In this document: positions 51,641 to 64,000 of the stretch, in pieces
Layout: the number at the start of each line of letters is the position of its first letter
Position numbering within the stretch: position 1 is the first letter of the stretch
Program-made: the position numbers and the translations under genes
The notes under the pieces: generated by a model
What the model was told of the DNA's origin: nothing
The model's input: only the letters and a program-made list of their open reading frames with translations
Database searches by the model: none
Assembly: GCF_029227915.1 (NCBI RefSeq)
Contig: NC_079884.1
Span: forward strand, 6,016,001-6,080,000
Length of the DNA stretch: 64,000 nt
Source of the DNA: Hydractinia symbiolongicarpus
Taxonomy: Eukaryota > Cnidaria > Hydrozoa > Anthoathecata > Hydractiniidae
Direction of reading: 5' to 3'

Positions 51641-54600
51641 AACTCATTTCCCGAACGAATTTTTAAATTATTTTTTCACCACTAAAATGCATGAGACTTG
51701 TAGTTTTCAGAAATGTTTTCATTTTTGATGAGACGCTTAATGAAAGTGGTTTAATCGCCGGCAAACGAAAACCCGCGATTTCCCGTAAATCCCGGGCTTG
51801 GCCCGTATAGTCGAATGTATACAAAGAAAGTACCCTGTGAATAAACTCATTTTCAAAACGATTTTTTAAATTATCTTTTCACCACTAAAACGCTTGAGAC
51901 TTGTAGTTTTCAAAAATGTTTTTATTTTTGATGAGACGCTGAATAAAAGAAGTTTAATCGCCGGCAAACGAAAACCCGCCATTTCCCGTAAACCCCGGAC
52001 TCGGCCCGCATAGTCAAAAGTATACAAAAAAAGTACCCAGGGATTAAACTCATTTCCCGAACGATTTTTTAAATTATTTTTTCACCACTAAAACGCATGA
52101 GACTTGTAGTTTTCAAAAATGTTTTCATTTTTGATGAGACGCTTAATGAAAGAGGTTTAATCGCCGGTAAACGAAAACCCGCGATTTCCCGTAAATCAAA
52201 AGTATACAAAGATAGTACCCAGGGAGTAAACTCATTTCCCGAACGATTTTTTAATTTATTTTTTCACCACTAAAACGCATGAGACTTGTAGTTTTCAAAA
52301 ATGTTTTCATTTTTGATGAGACGATGAATAAAAGAAATTTAATCGCCGGCAAACGAAAACCTGCGATTTCCCGTAAATCCCGGACTCGGCCCGTATAGTC
52401 AAAAGTATACAAAGAAAGTACCCAGGGAGTAAACTAATTTCCCAAACGATTTTTTGAAATATTATTTCACCACTAAAGCCCATGACACTTGCAGTTTTTA
52501 AAAATGTTTTCATTTTTGATGAGACGCTGAATAAAAGAAGTTTAATCGCCGGCAAACGAAAACCCGCGATTTCCCGTAAATCCCGGACTCGGCCCGTATA
52601 GTCAAAAGTATACAAAGAAAGTACCCAGGGAGTAAACTCATTTCCCAAACGATTATTTAAATTATTATTTCACCACTAAAGCCCATGAGACTTGTAGTTT
52701 TTAAAAATGTTTTCATTTTTGATGAGACGCAGAATAAAAGAAGTTTAATCGCCGGCAAACAAAAACCCGCGATTTCCCGTAAATCTCGGGCTTGGCCCGT
52801 ATAGTCGAATGTATACAAAGAAAGTACCCTGTGAATAAACTCATTTCCAAAACGATTTTTTAAATTATCTTTTCACCACTAAAACGCTTGAGACTTGTAG
52901 TTTTCAAAAATGTTTTTATTTTTGATGAGACGCTGAATAAAAGAAGTTTAATCGCCGGCAAACGAAAACCCGCCATTTCCCGTAAACCCCGGACTCGGCC
53001 CGCATAGTCAAAAGTATACAAAGAAAGTACCCAGGGAGTAAACTCATTTCCCAAACGACTATTTAAATTATTATTTCACCACTAAAGCCCATGAGACTTG
53101 TGGTTTTTAAAAATGTTTTCATTTTTGATGAGACGCAGAATAAAAGAAGTTTAATCGCCGGCAAACGAAAACCCGCGATTTCCCGTAAATCCCGGACTCG
53201 GCCCGTATAGTCAAAAGTATACAAGGAAAGTACCCAGTGAGTAAACTCATTTCCCGAACGAATTTTTAAATTATTTTTTCACCACTAAAATGCATGAGAC
53301 TTGTAGTTTTCAAAAATGTTTTTATTTTTGATGAGACGCTGAATAAAAGAAGTTTAATCGCCGGCAAACGAAAACCTGCCATTTCCCGTAAACCCCGGAC
53401 TCGGCCCGCATAGTCAAAAGTATACAAAGAAAGTACCCAGGGAGTAAACTCATTTCCCGAACGATTTTTTAAATTAATTTTCACCACTAAAACGCATGAG
53501 ACTTGCAGTTTTCAAAAATGTTTTCATTTTTAATGAGACGCAGAATAAAAGAAGTTTAATCACCGGCAAACGAAAACCCGCGATTTCCCGTAAATCCCGG
53601 GCTTGGCCCGTATAGTCAAAAGTATACAAAGATAGTACCCAGGGAGTAAACTCATTTCCCGAACGATTTTTTAATTTATTTTTTCACCACTAAAACGCAT
53701 GAGACTTGTAGTTTTCAAAAATGTTTTCATTTTTGATGAGACGCTTAATGAAAGAGGTTTAATCGCCGGTAAATCAAAACCCGCGACTTCCCGTAAATCC
53801 CGGACTCGGCCCGTATAGTCAAAAGTATACAAAGAAAGTACCCAGGAAGTAAACTCATTTCTCGAACGATTTTTTAAATTATTTTTTCACCACTAAAACG
53901 CATGAGACTTGTAGTTTTCAAAAATGTTTTCATTTTTGGTGAGACGCTGAATAAAAGAAGTTTAATAGCCGGAAAACGAAAACCTGCGATTTCCCGTAAG
54001 TCCCGGACTCGGCCCGTATAGTCAAAAGTATACAAAGAAAGTACCCTGTGAGTAAACTCATTTCCGAAACGATTTTTTCAATTATCTTTTCACCACTAAA
54101 ACGCATGAGACTTGCAGTTTTCAAAAATGTTTTTATTTTTGATGAGACACAGAATAAAAGAAGTTTAATCGCCGGCAAACGAAAACCCTAGATTTCCCGT
54201 AAATCCCGGACTCGGCCCGTATAGTCAAAAGTATACAAGGAAAGTACCCAGTGAGTAAACTCATTTCCCGAACGAATTTTTAAATTATTTTTTCACCACT
54301 AAAATGCATGAGACTTGTAGTTTTCAGAAATGTTTTCATTTTTGATGAGACGCTTAATGAAAGTGGTTTAATCGCCGGCAAACGAAAACCCGCGATTTCC
54401 CGTAAATCCCGGGCTTGGCCCGTATAGTCGAATGTATACAAAGAAAGTACTCTGTGAATAAACTCATTTTCAAAACGATTTTTTAAATTATCTTTTCACC
54501 ACTAAAACGCTTGAGACTTGTAGTTTTCAAAAATGTTTTTATTTTTGATGAGACGCTGAATAAAAGAAGTTTAATCGCCGGCAAACGAGAACCCGCCATT

Positions 54601-55000
54601 TCCCGTAAACCCCGGACTCGGCCCGCATAGTCAAAAGTATACAAAAAAAGTACCCAGGGAGTAAACTCATTTCCCGAACGATTTTTTAAATTATTTTTTC
54701 ACCACTAAAACGCATGAGACTTGTAGTTTTCAAAAATGTTTTCATTTTTGATGAGATGCTTAATGAAAGAGGTTTAATCGCCGGTAAACGAAAACCCGCG
54801 ATTTCCCGTAAATCAAAAGTATACAAAGATAGTACCCAGGGAGTAAACTCATTTCCCGAACGATTTTTTAATTTATTTTTCACCACTAAAACGCATGAGA
54901 CTTGTAGTTTTCAAAAATGTTTTCATTTTTGATGAGACGATGAATAAAAGAAATTTAATCGCCGGCAAACGAAAACCTGCGATTTCCCGTAAATCCCGGA
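51641..55000 (-). repeat. Satellite with ~13-monomer higher-order spacing
   Basis: Monomer pairs with TTTTTTGAAATATTATTTCAC and CCCATGACACTTGCAG near 52450 recur near 55070, an offset of 2616 bp. Twelve 203-bp monomers plus one 182-bp hairpin-deleted monomer give 2618 bp, close to this. Hairpin-deletion junctions are at 52196/52197 and 54813/54814. Confidence 0.75.
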
Positions 55001-58000
55001 CTCGGCCCGTATAGTCAAAAGTATACAAAGAAAGTACCCAGGGAGTAAACTAATTTCCCAAACGATTTTTTGAAATATTATTTCACCACTAAAGCCCATG
55101 ACACTTGCAGTTTTTAAAAATGTTTTCATTTTTGATGAGACGCTGAATAAAAGAAGTTTAATCGCCGGCAAACGAAAACCCGCGATTTCCCGTAAATCCC
55201 GGACTCGGCCCGTATAGTCAAAAGTATACAAAGAAAGTACCCAGGGAGTAAACTCATTTCCCAAACGATTATTTAAATTATTATTTCACCACTAAAGCCC
55301 ATGAGACTTGTAGTTTTTAAAAATGTTTTCATTTTTGATGAGACGCAGAATAAAAGAAGTTTAATCGCCGGCAAACGAAAACCCGCGATTTCCCGTAAAT
55401 CCCGGGCTTGGCCCGTATAGTCGAATGTATACAAAGAAAGTACCCTGTGAATAAACTCATTTCCAAAACGATTTTTTAAATTATCTTTTCACCACTAAAA
55501 CGCTTGAGACTTGTAGTTTTCAAAAATGTTTTTATTTTTGATGAGACGCTGAATAAAAGAAGTTTAATCGCCGGCAAACGAAAACCCGCCATTTCCCGAA
55601 AACCCCGGACTCGGCCCGCATAGTCAAAAGTATACAAAGAAAGTACCCAGGGAGTAAACTCATTTCCCGAACGATTTTTTAAATTATTTTTTCACCACTA
55701 AAACGCATGAGACTTGTAGTTTTCAAAAATGTTTTCATTTTTGATGAGACGCTTAATGAAAGAGGTTTAATCGCCGGTAAACGAAAACCCGCGATTTCCC
55801 GTAAATCAAAAGTATACAAAGAAAGTACCCTGTGAGTAAACTAATTTCCCAAACGATTTTTTGAAATATTATTTCACCACTAAAGCCCATGACACTTGCA
55901 GTTTTTAAAAATGTTTTCATTTTTGATGAGACGCTGAATAAAAGAAGTTTAATCGCCGGCAAACGAAAACCCGCGATTTCCCGTAAATCCCGGACTCGGC
56001 CCGTATAGTCAAAAGTATACAAAGAAAGTACCCAGGGAGTAAACTCATTTCCCAAACGATTATTTAAATTATTATTTCACCACTAAAGCCCATGAGACTT
56101 GTAGTTTTTAAAAATGTTTTCTTTTTTGATGAGACGCAGAATAAAAGAAGTTTAATCGCCGGCAAACGAAAACCCGCGATTTCCCGTAAATCCCGGGCTT
56201 GGCCCGTATAGTCGAATGTATACAAAGAAAGTACCCTGTGAATAAACTCATTTCCAAAAGGATTTTTTAAATTATCTTTTCACCACTAAAACGCTTGAGA
56301 CTTGTAGTTTTCAAAAATGTTTTTATTTTTGATGAGACGCTGAATAAAAGAAGTTTAATCGCCGGCAAACGAAAACCCGCCATTTCCCGTAAACCCCGGA
56401 CTCGGCCCGCATAGTCAAAAGTATACAAAGAAAGTACCCAGGGAGTAAACTCATTTCCCAAACGATTATTTAAATTATTATTTCACCACTAAAGCCCATG
56501 AGACTTGTAGTTTTTAAAAATGTTTTTATTTTTGATGAGACGCAGAATAAAAGAAGTTTAATCACCGGCAAACGAAAACCCGCAATTTCCCGTAAATCCC
56601 GGACTCGGCCCGTATAGTCAAAAGTATACAAGGAAAGTACCCAGTGAGTAAACTCATTTCCCGAACGAATTTTTAAATTATTTTTTCACCACTAAAATGC
56701 ATGAGACTTGTAGTTTTCAGAAATGTTTTCATTTTTGATGAGACGCCTAATGAAAGTGGTTTAATCGCCGGCAAGCGAAAACCCGCGATTTCCCGTAAAT
56801 CCCGGGCTTGGCCCGTATAGTCGAATGTATACAAAGAAAGTACCCTGTGAATAAACTCATTTCCAAAACGATTTTTTAAATTATCTTTTCACCACTAAAA
56901 CGCTTGAGACTTGTAGTTTTCAAAAATGTTTTCATTTTTGATGAGACGCTTAATGAAAGAGGTTTAATCGCCGGCAAACGAAAACCTGCGATTTCCCGTA
57001 AATCCCGGACTCGGCCCGTATAGTCAAAAGTATACAAAGAAAGTACCCAGGGAGTAAACTAATTTCCCAAACGATTTTTTGAAATATTATTTCACCACTA
57101 AAGCCCATGACACTTGCAGTTTTTAAAAATGTTTTCATTTTTGATGAGACGCTGAATAAAAGAAGTTTAATCGCCGGCAAACGAAAACCCGCGATTTCCC
57201 GTAAATCCCGGACTCGGCCCGTATAGTCAAAAGTATACAAAGAAAGTACCCAGGGAGTAAACTCATTTCCCAAACGATTATTTAAATTATTATTTCACCA
57301 CTAAAGCCCATGAGACTTGTAGTTTTTAAAAATGTTTTCATTTTTGATGAGACGCAGAATAAAAGAAGTTTAATCGCCGGCAAACGAAAACCCGCGATTT
57401 CCCGTAAATCCCGGGCTTGGCCCGTATAGTCGAATGTATACAAAGAAAGTACCCTGTGAATAAACTCATTTCCAAAACGATTTTTTAAATTATCTTTTCA
57501 CCACTAAAACGCTTGAGACTTGTAGTTTTCAAAAATGTTTTTATTTTTGATGAGACGCTGAATAAAAGAAGTTTAATCGCCGGCAAACGAAAACCCGCCA
57601 TTTCCCGTAAACCCCGGACTCGGCCCGCATAGTCAAAAGTATACAAAGAAAGTACCCAGGGAGTAAACTCATTTCCCGAACGATTTTTTAAATTATTTTT
57701 TCACCACTAAAACGCATTAGACTTGTAGTTTTTAAAAATGTTTTCATTTTTGATGAGACGCTTAATGAAAGAGGTTTAATCGCCGGTAAACGAAAACCCG
57801 CGATTTCCCGTAAATCAAAAGTATACAAAGAAAGTACCCTGTGAGTAAACTAATTTCCCAAACGATTTTTTGAAATATTATTTCACCACTAAAGCCCATG
57901 ACACTTGCAGTTTTTAAAAATGTTTTCATTTTTGATGAGACGCTGAATAAAAGAAGTTTAATCGCCGGCAAACGAAAACCCGCGATTTCCCGTAAATCCC

Positions 58001-59500
58001 GGACTCGGCCCGTATAGTCAAAAGTATACAAAGAAAGTACCCAGGGAGTAAACTCATTTCCCAAACGATTATTTAAATTATTATTTCACCACTAAAGCCC
58101 ATGAGACTTGTAGTTTTTAAAAATGTTTTCATTTTTGATGAGACGCAGAATAAAAGAAGTTTAATCGCCGGCAAACGAAAACCCGCGATTTCCCGTAAAT
58201 CCCGGGCTTGGCCGCATAGTCGAATGTATACAAAGAAAGTACCCTGTGAATAAACTCATTTCCAAAACGATTTTTTAAATTATCTTTTCACCACTAAAAC
58301 GCTTGAGACTTGTAGTTTTCAAAAATGTTTTTATTTTTGATGAGACGCTGAATAAAAGAAGTTTAATCGCCGGCAAACGAAAACCCGCCATTTCCCGTAA
58401 ACCCCGGACTCGGCCCGCATAGTCAAAAGTATACAAAGAAAGTACCCAGGGAGTAAACTCATTTCCCAAACGATTATTTAAATTATTATTTCACCACTAA
58501 AGCCCATGAGACTTGTAGTTTTTAAAAATGTTTTCATTTTTGATGAGACGCAGAATAAAAGAAGTTTAATCGCCGGCAAACGAAAACCCGCGATTTCCCG
58601 TAAATCCCGGACTCGGCCCGTATAGTCAAAAGTATACAAGGAAAGTACCCAGTGAGTAAACTCATTTCCCGAACGAATTTTTAAATTATTTTTTCACCAC
58701 TAAAATGCATGAGACTTGTAGTTTTCAGAAATGTTTTCATTTTTGATGAGACGCCTAATGAAAGTGGTTTAATCGCCGGCAAACGAAAACCTGCGATTTC
58801 CCGTAAATCCCGGGCTTGGCCCGTATAGTCGAATGTATACAAAGAAAGTACCCTGTGAATAAACTCATTTCCAAAACGATTTTTTAAATTATCTTTTCAC
58901 CACTAAAACCCTTGAGACTTGTAGTTTTCAAAAATGTTTTTATTTTTGATGAGACGCTGAATAAAAGAAGTTTAATCGCCGGCAAACGAAAACCTGCCAT
59001 TTCCCGTAAACCCCGGACTCGGCCCGCATAGTCAAAAGTATACAAAGAAAGTACCCAGGGAGTAAACTCATTTCCCGAACGATTTTTTAAATTAATTTTC
59101 ACCACTAAAACGCATGAGACTTGCAGTTTTCAAAAATGTTTTCATTTTTGATGAGACGCAGAATAAAAGAAGTTTAATCACCGGCAAACGAAAACCCGCG
59201 ATTTCCCGTAAATCCCGGGCTTGGCCCGTATAGTCAAAAGTATACAAAGAAAGTACCCAGGGAGTAAACTAATTTCCCAAACGATTTTTTGAAATATTAT
59301 TTCACCACTAAAGCCCATGACACTTGCAGTTTTTAAAAATGTTTTCATTTTTGATGAGACGCTGAATAAAAGAAGTTTAATCGCCGGCAAACGAAAACCC
59401 GCGATTTCCCGTAAATCCCGGACTCGGCCCGTATAGTCAAAAGTATACAAAGAAAGTACCCAGGGAGTAAACTCATTTCCCAAACGATTATTTAAATTAT
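55000..59500 (-). repeat. 10- to 11-monomer higher-order repeats marked by a hairpin-deleted monomer
   Basis: Equivalent monomers are offset by 2009 bp (55264/57273, 55753/57762, 56267/58275), exactly nine 203-bp monomers plus one 182-bp monomer. The next copy is offset by 2210 bp (57273/59483), one monomer longer. Each copy has a GTAAATCAAAAG junction, at 55806 and 57815, with a further one at 60025. Each also has the CCCATGACACTTGCAG monomer. Confidence 0.85.
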
Positions 59501-62500
59501 TATTTCACCACTAAAGCCCATGAGACTTGTAGTTTTTAAAAATGTTTTCATTTTTGATGAGACGCAGAATAAAAGAAGTTTAATCGCCGGCAAACGAAAA
59601 CCCGCGATTTCCCGTAAATCCCGGGCTTGGCCCGTATAGTCGAATGTATACAAAGAAAGTACCCTGTGAATAAACTCATTTCCAAAACGATTTTTTAAAT
59701 TATCTTTTCACCACTAAAACGCTTGAGACTTGTAGTTTTCAAAAATGTTTTTATTTTTGATGAGACGCTGAATAAAAGAAGTTTAATCGCCGGCAAACGA
59801 AAACCCGCCATTTCCCGAAAACCCCGGACTCGGCCCGCATAGTCAAAAGTATACAAAGAAAGTACCCAGGGAGTAAACTCATTTCCCGAACGATTTTTTA
59901 AATTATTTTTTCACCACTAAAACGCATGAGACTTGTAGTTTTCAAAAATGTTTTCATTTTTGATGAGACGCTTAATGAAAGAGGTTTAATCGCCGGTAAA
60001 CGAAAACCCGCGATTTCCCGTAAATCAAAAGTATACAAAGAAAGTACCCTGTGAGTAAACTAATTTCCCAAACGATTTTTTGAAATATTATTTCACCACT
60101 AAAGCCCATGACACTTGCAGTTTTTAAAAATGTTTTCATTTTTGATGAGACGCTGAATAAAAGAAGTTTAATCGCCGGCAAACAAAAACCCGCGATTTCC
60201 CGTAAATCCCGGACTCGGCCCGTATAGTCAAAAGTATACAAAGAAAGTACCCTGTGAATAAACTCATTTCCAAAACGATTTTTTAAATTATCTTTTCACC
60301 ACTAAAACGCTTGAGACTTGTAGTTTTCAAAAATGTTTTTATTTTTGATGAGACGCTGAATAAAAGAAGTTTAATCGCCGGCAAACGAAAACCCGCCATT
60401 TCCCGTTAACCCCGGACTCGGCCCGCATAGTCAAAAGTATACAAAGAAAGTACCCAGGGAGTAAACTCATTTCCCAAACGATTATTTAAATTATCTTTTC
60501 ACCACTAAAACGCTTGAGACTTGTAGTTTTCAAAAATGTTTTTATTTTTGATGAGACGCTGAATAAAAGAAGTTTAATCGCCGGCAAACGAAAACCTGCC
60601 ATTTCCCGTAAACCCCGGACTCGGCCCGCATAGTCAAAAGTATACAAAGAAAGTATCCAGGAAGTAAACTCATTTCCCGAACGATTTTTTAAATTAATTT
60701 TCACCACTAAAACGCATGAGACTTGCAGTTTTCAAAAATGTTTTCATTTTTGATGAGACGCAGAATAAAAGAAGTTTAATCACCGGCAAACGAAAACCCG
60801 CGATTTCCCGTAAATCCCGGGCTTGGCCCGTATAGTCAAAAGTATACAAAGATAGTACCCAGGGAGTAAACTCATTTCCCGAACGATTTTTTAATTTATT
60901 TTTTCACCACTAAAACACATGAGACTTGTAGTTTTCAAAAATGTTTTCATTTTTGATGAGACGCTTAATGAAAGAGGTTTAATCGCCGGTAAACGAAAAC
61001 CCGCGACTTCCCGTAAATCCCGGACTCGGCCCGTATAGTCAAAAGTATTCAAAGAAAGTACCCAGGGAGTAAACTCATTTCTCGAACGATTTTTTAAATT
61101 ATTTTTTCACCACTAAAACGCATGAGACTTGTAGTTTTCAAAAATGTTTTTATTTTTGATGAGACGATGAATAAAAGAAATTTAATCGCCGGCAAACGAA
61201 AACCTGCGATTTCCCGTAAATCCCGGACTCGGCCCGTATAGTCAAAAGTATACAAAGAAAGTACCCAGGGAGTAAACTAATTTCCCAAACGATTTTTTGA
61301 AATATTATTTCACCACTAAAGCCCATGACACTTGCAGTTTTTAAAAATGTTTTCATTTTTGATGAGACGCTGAATAAAAGAAGTTTAATCGCCGGCAAAC
61401 GAAAACCCGCGATTTCCCGTAAACCCCGGACTCGGCCCGCATAGTCAAAAGTATACAAAGAAAGTACCCAGGGAGTAAACTCATTTCCCGAACGATTTTT
61501 TAAATTAATTTTCACCACTAAAACGCATGAGACTTGCAGTTTTCAAAAATGTTTTCATTTTTGATGAGACGCAGAATAAAAGAAGTTTAATCACCGGCAA
61601 ACGAAAACCCGCGATTTCCCGTAAATCCCGGGCTTGGCCCGTATAGTCAAAAGTATACAAAGAAAGTACCCAGGGAGTAAACTAATTTCCCAAACGATTT
61701 TTTGAAATATTATTTCACCACTAAAGCCCATGACACTTCCAGTTTTTAAAAATGTTTTCATTTTTGATGAGACGCTGAATAAAAGAAGTTTAATCGCCGG
61801 CAAACGAAAACCCGCGATTTCCCGTAAATCCCGGACTCGGCCCGTATAGTCAAAAGTATACAAAGAAAGTACCCAGGGAGTAAACTCATTTCCCAAACGA
61901 TTATTTAAATTATTATTTCACCACTAAAGCCCATGAGACTTGTAGTTTTTAAAAATGTTTTCATTTTTGATGAGACGCTGAATAAAAGAAGTTTAATCGT
62001 CGGCAAACGAAAACCCGCGATTTCCCGTAAATCCCGGACTCGGCCCGTATAGTCAAAAGTATACAAAGAAAGTACCCAGGGAGTAAACTCATTTCCCAAA
62101 CGATTATTTAAATTATTATTTCACCACTAAAGCCCATGAGACTTGTAGTTTTTAAAAATGTTTTCATTTTTGATGAGACGCAGAATAAAAGAAGTTTAAT
62201 CGCCGGCAAACGAAAACCCGCGATTTCCCGTAAATCCCGGGCTTGGCCCGCATAGTCGAATGTATACAAAGAAAGTACCCTGTGAATAAACTCATTTCCA
62301 AAACGATTTTTTAAATTATCTTTTCACCACTAAAACGCTTGAGACTTGTAGTTTTCAAAAATGTTTTTATTTTTGATGAGACGCTGAATAAAAGAAGTTT
62401 AATCGCCGGCAAACGAAAACCCGCCATTTCCCGTAAACCCCGGACTCGGCCCGCATAGTCAAAAGTATACAAAGAAAGTACCCAGGGAGTAAACTCATTT

Positions 62501-64000
62501 CCCAAACGATTATTTAAATTATTATTTCACCACTAAAGCCCATGAGACTTGTAGTTTTTAAAAATGTTTTCATTTTTGATGAGACGCAGAATAAAAGAAG
62601 TTTAATCGCCGGCAAACGAAAACCCGCGATTTCCCGTAAATCCCGGACTCGGCCCGTATAGTCAAAAGTATACAAGGAAAGTACCCAGTGAGTAAACTCA
62701 TTTCCCGAACGAATTTTTAAATTATTTTTTCACCACTAAAATGCATGAGACTTGTAGTTTTCAGAAATGTTTTCATTTTTGATGAGACGCCTAATGAAAG
62801 TGGTTTAATCGCCGGCAAACGAAAACCTGCGATTTCCCGTAAATCCCGGGCTTGGCCCGTATAGTCGAATGTATACAAAGAAAGTACCCTGTGAATAAAC
62901 TCATTTCCAAAACGATTTTTTAAATTATCTTTTCACCACTAAAACGCTTAAGACTTGTAGTTTTCAAAAATGTTTTTATTTTTGATGAGACGCTGAATAA
63001 AAGAAGTTTAATCGCCGGCAAACGAAAACCTGCCATTTCCCGTAAACCCCGGACTCGGCCCGCATAGTCAAAAGTATACAAAGAAAGTACCCAGGGAGTA
63101 AACTCATTTCCCGAACGATTTTTTAAATTAATTTTCACCACTAAAACGCATGAGACTTGCAGTTTTCAAAAATGTTTTCATTTTTGATGAGACGCAGAAT
63201 AAAAGAAGTTTAATCACCGGCAAACGAAAACCCGCGATTTCCCGTAAATCCCGGGCTTGGCCCGTATAGTCAAAAGTATACAAAGAAAGTACCCAGGGAG
63301 TAAACTAATTTCCCAAACGATTTTTTGAAATATTTTTTCACCACTAAAATGCATGAGACTTGTAGTTTTCAGAAATGTTTTCATTTTTGATGAGACGCTG
63401 AATAAAAGAAGTTTAATCGCCGGCAAACGAAAACCCGCGATTTCCCGTAAATCCCGGACTCGGCCCGTATAGTCAAAAGTATACAAAGAAAGTACCCAGG
63501 GAGTAAACTCATTTCCCAAACGATTATTTAAATTATTATTTCACCACTAAAGCCCATGAGACTTGTAGTTTTTAAAAATGTTTTCATTTTTGATGAGACG
63601 CAGAATAAAAGAAGTTTAATCGCCGGCAAACGAAAACCCGCGATTTCCCGTAAATCCCGGGCTTGGCCCGTATAGTCAAATGTATACAAAGAAAGTACCC
63701 TGTGAATAAACTCATTTCCAAAACGATTTTTTAAATTATCTTTTCACCACTAAAACGCTTGAGACTTGTAGTTTTCAAAAATGTTTTTATTTTTGATGAG
63801 ACGCTGAATAAAAGAAGTTTAATCGCCGGCAAACGAAAACCCGCCATTTCCCGAAAACCCCGGACTCGGCCCGCATAGTCAAAAGTATACAAAGAAAGTA
63901 CCCAGGGAGTAAACTCATTTCCCGAACGATTTTTTAAATTATTTTTTCACCACTAAAACGCATGAGACTTGTAGTTTTCAAAAATGTTTTCATTTTTGAT
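59500..64000 (-). repeat. Variable-length higher-order repeats to window end
   Basis: The same monomer set continues with offsets of 2413 bp (59483/61896) and 1623 bp (61896/63519). The 1623-bp unit has no hairpin-deleted monomer. A hybrid monomer at about 63310-63370 joins the GAAATAT-type to the ATGCATGAG-type. The array runs off the window. Confidence 0.75.

Larger units (their letters stand above)
43548..64000 (-). repeat. Same satellite array, inverted orientation
   Basis: About 100 copies of the same 203-bp monomer, all reverse-complemented relative to 1-43546. The diagnostic strings appear as CCCGAACGATTTTTTAAATT, GTTTAATCGCCGGCAAACG and CACCACTAAAACGCATGAG, spaced about 203 bp apart. 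The monomer subtypes resemble those at 30-43 kb (for example the AAAAATAAAAACATTTTTG and CTCAAGCG variants, and the 21-bp-deleted monomer) rather than those of the first 20 kb. The orientation does not revert before the window ends, so the inverted block is at least 20.4 kb. Confidence 0.98.

Noticed and set aside
61150-61518. Longest open reading frame (122 codons, - strand) and the many 60-113-codon frames like it
   Set aside because: They recur with the monomer, begin and end at the same monomer positions, and break because 203 is not a multiple of three. There is no codon-level conservation, no fixed start context and no known domain, so they are by-products of a repeat whose frames have few stops.
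1-64000. CRISPR array
   Set aside because: The period is about 203 bp with no short conserved repeat separated by unique spacers; the whole unit is repeated and there are no cas genes.
1-64000. Telomeric repeats, rDNA spacer, tRNA or other RNA genes
   Set aside because: No short telomere-type repeat, no rRNA-like segment and no tRNA-like cloverleaf sequence is seen; the only hairpins are the two short monomer motifs.
43548-64000. Orientation flip as a pure assembly mis-join
   Set aside because: Not excluded, but disfavoured: the right half has its own HOR structure and private variants, the arms differ by scattered bases and by five monomers, and the junction is a precise break with one extra base. 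It still needs spanning reads.

Overview
The window is one uninterrupted satellite-DNA array. It is built entirely of tandem copies of a monomer of about 203 bp (roughly 315 copies, both window ends falling inside the array). I see no protein-coding gene, RNA gene, transposable element or unique spacer anywhere in 64 kb. This points to a eukaryotic chromosome in a long-read assembly, most plausibly a centromeric, pericentromeric or other heterochromatic block. The species cannot be named from this sequence. The monomer is AT-rich (about 38% GC by hand count of a consensus) but carries about 13 CpG sites, clearly more than expected from its base composition. That argues against long-term decay by CpG methylation.

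Layout. From 1 to 43546 all monomers lie in one orientation (called + here). At 43546-43548 the orientation flips, and from 43548 to 64000 all monomers lie on the - strand. The flip is not a simple inversion. The sequence just right of the flip is the reverse complement of 42828 and leftwards, sharing rare private variants, so the boundary is an inverted duplication with a left arm of about 3.2 kb, a spacer of 719 bp and a right arm of about 4.2 kb. Within the arrays the monomers form higher-order repeats (HORs): an 8-monomer unit of 1623 bp at the left end, a 22-monomer displacement (4464 bp) at 10.6-16.8 kb, units of about 10-12 monomers at 20-25 kb, 4- and 6-monomer duplications at 26-32 kb, and on the inverted side 2-, 3-, 10- and 11-monomer units. 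Hybrid monomers mark unequal exchange.

Structure inside the monomer. Two short hairpin-forming sites recur in nearly every copy. One is GC-rich (stem CGGGC/GCCCG with a 3-base loop), and its variants keep pairing through G-C, G-T and A-T states. The other is AT-rich (a 9-bp stem around an AAAA loop). A recurrent 21-bp deletion removes the first hairpin exactly, giving 182-bp monomers that mark HOR copies on the right side. The inversion breakpoints fall at the edge of one hairpin and inside the other.

The many short open reading frames are by-products of repetition. They are 60-120 codons, they recur with the monomer, and 203 is not a multiple of three, so no frame can run through the array. 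No genes are therefore annotated.
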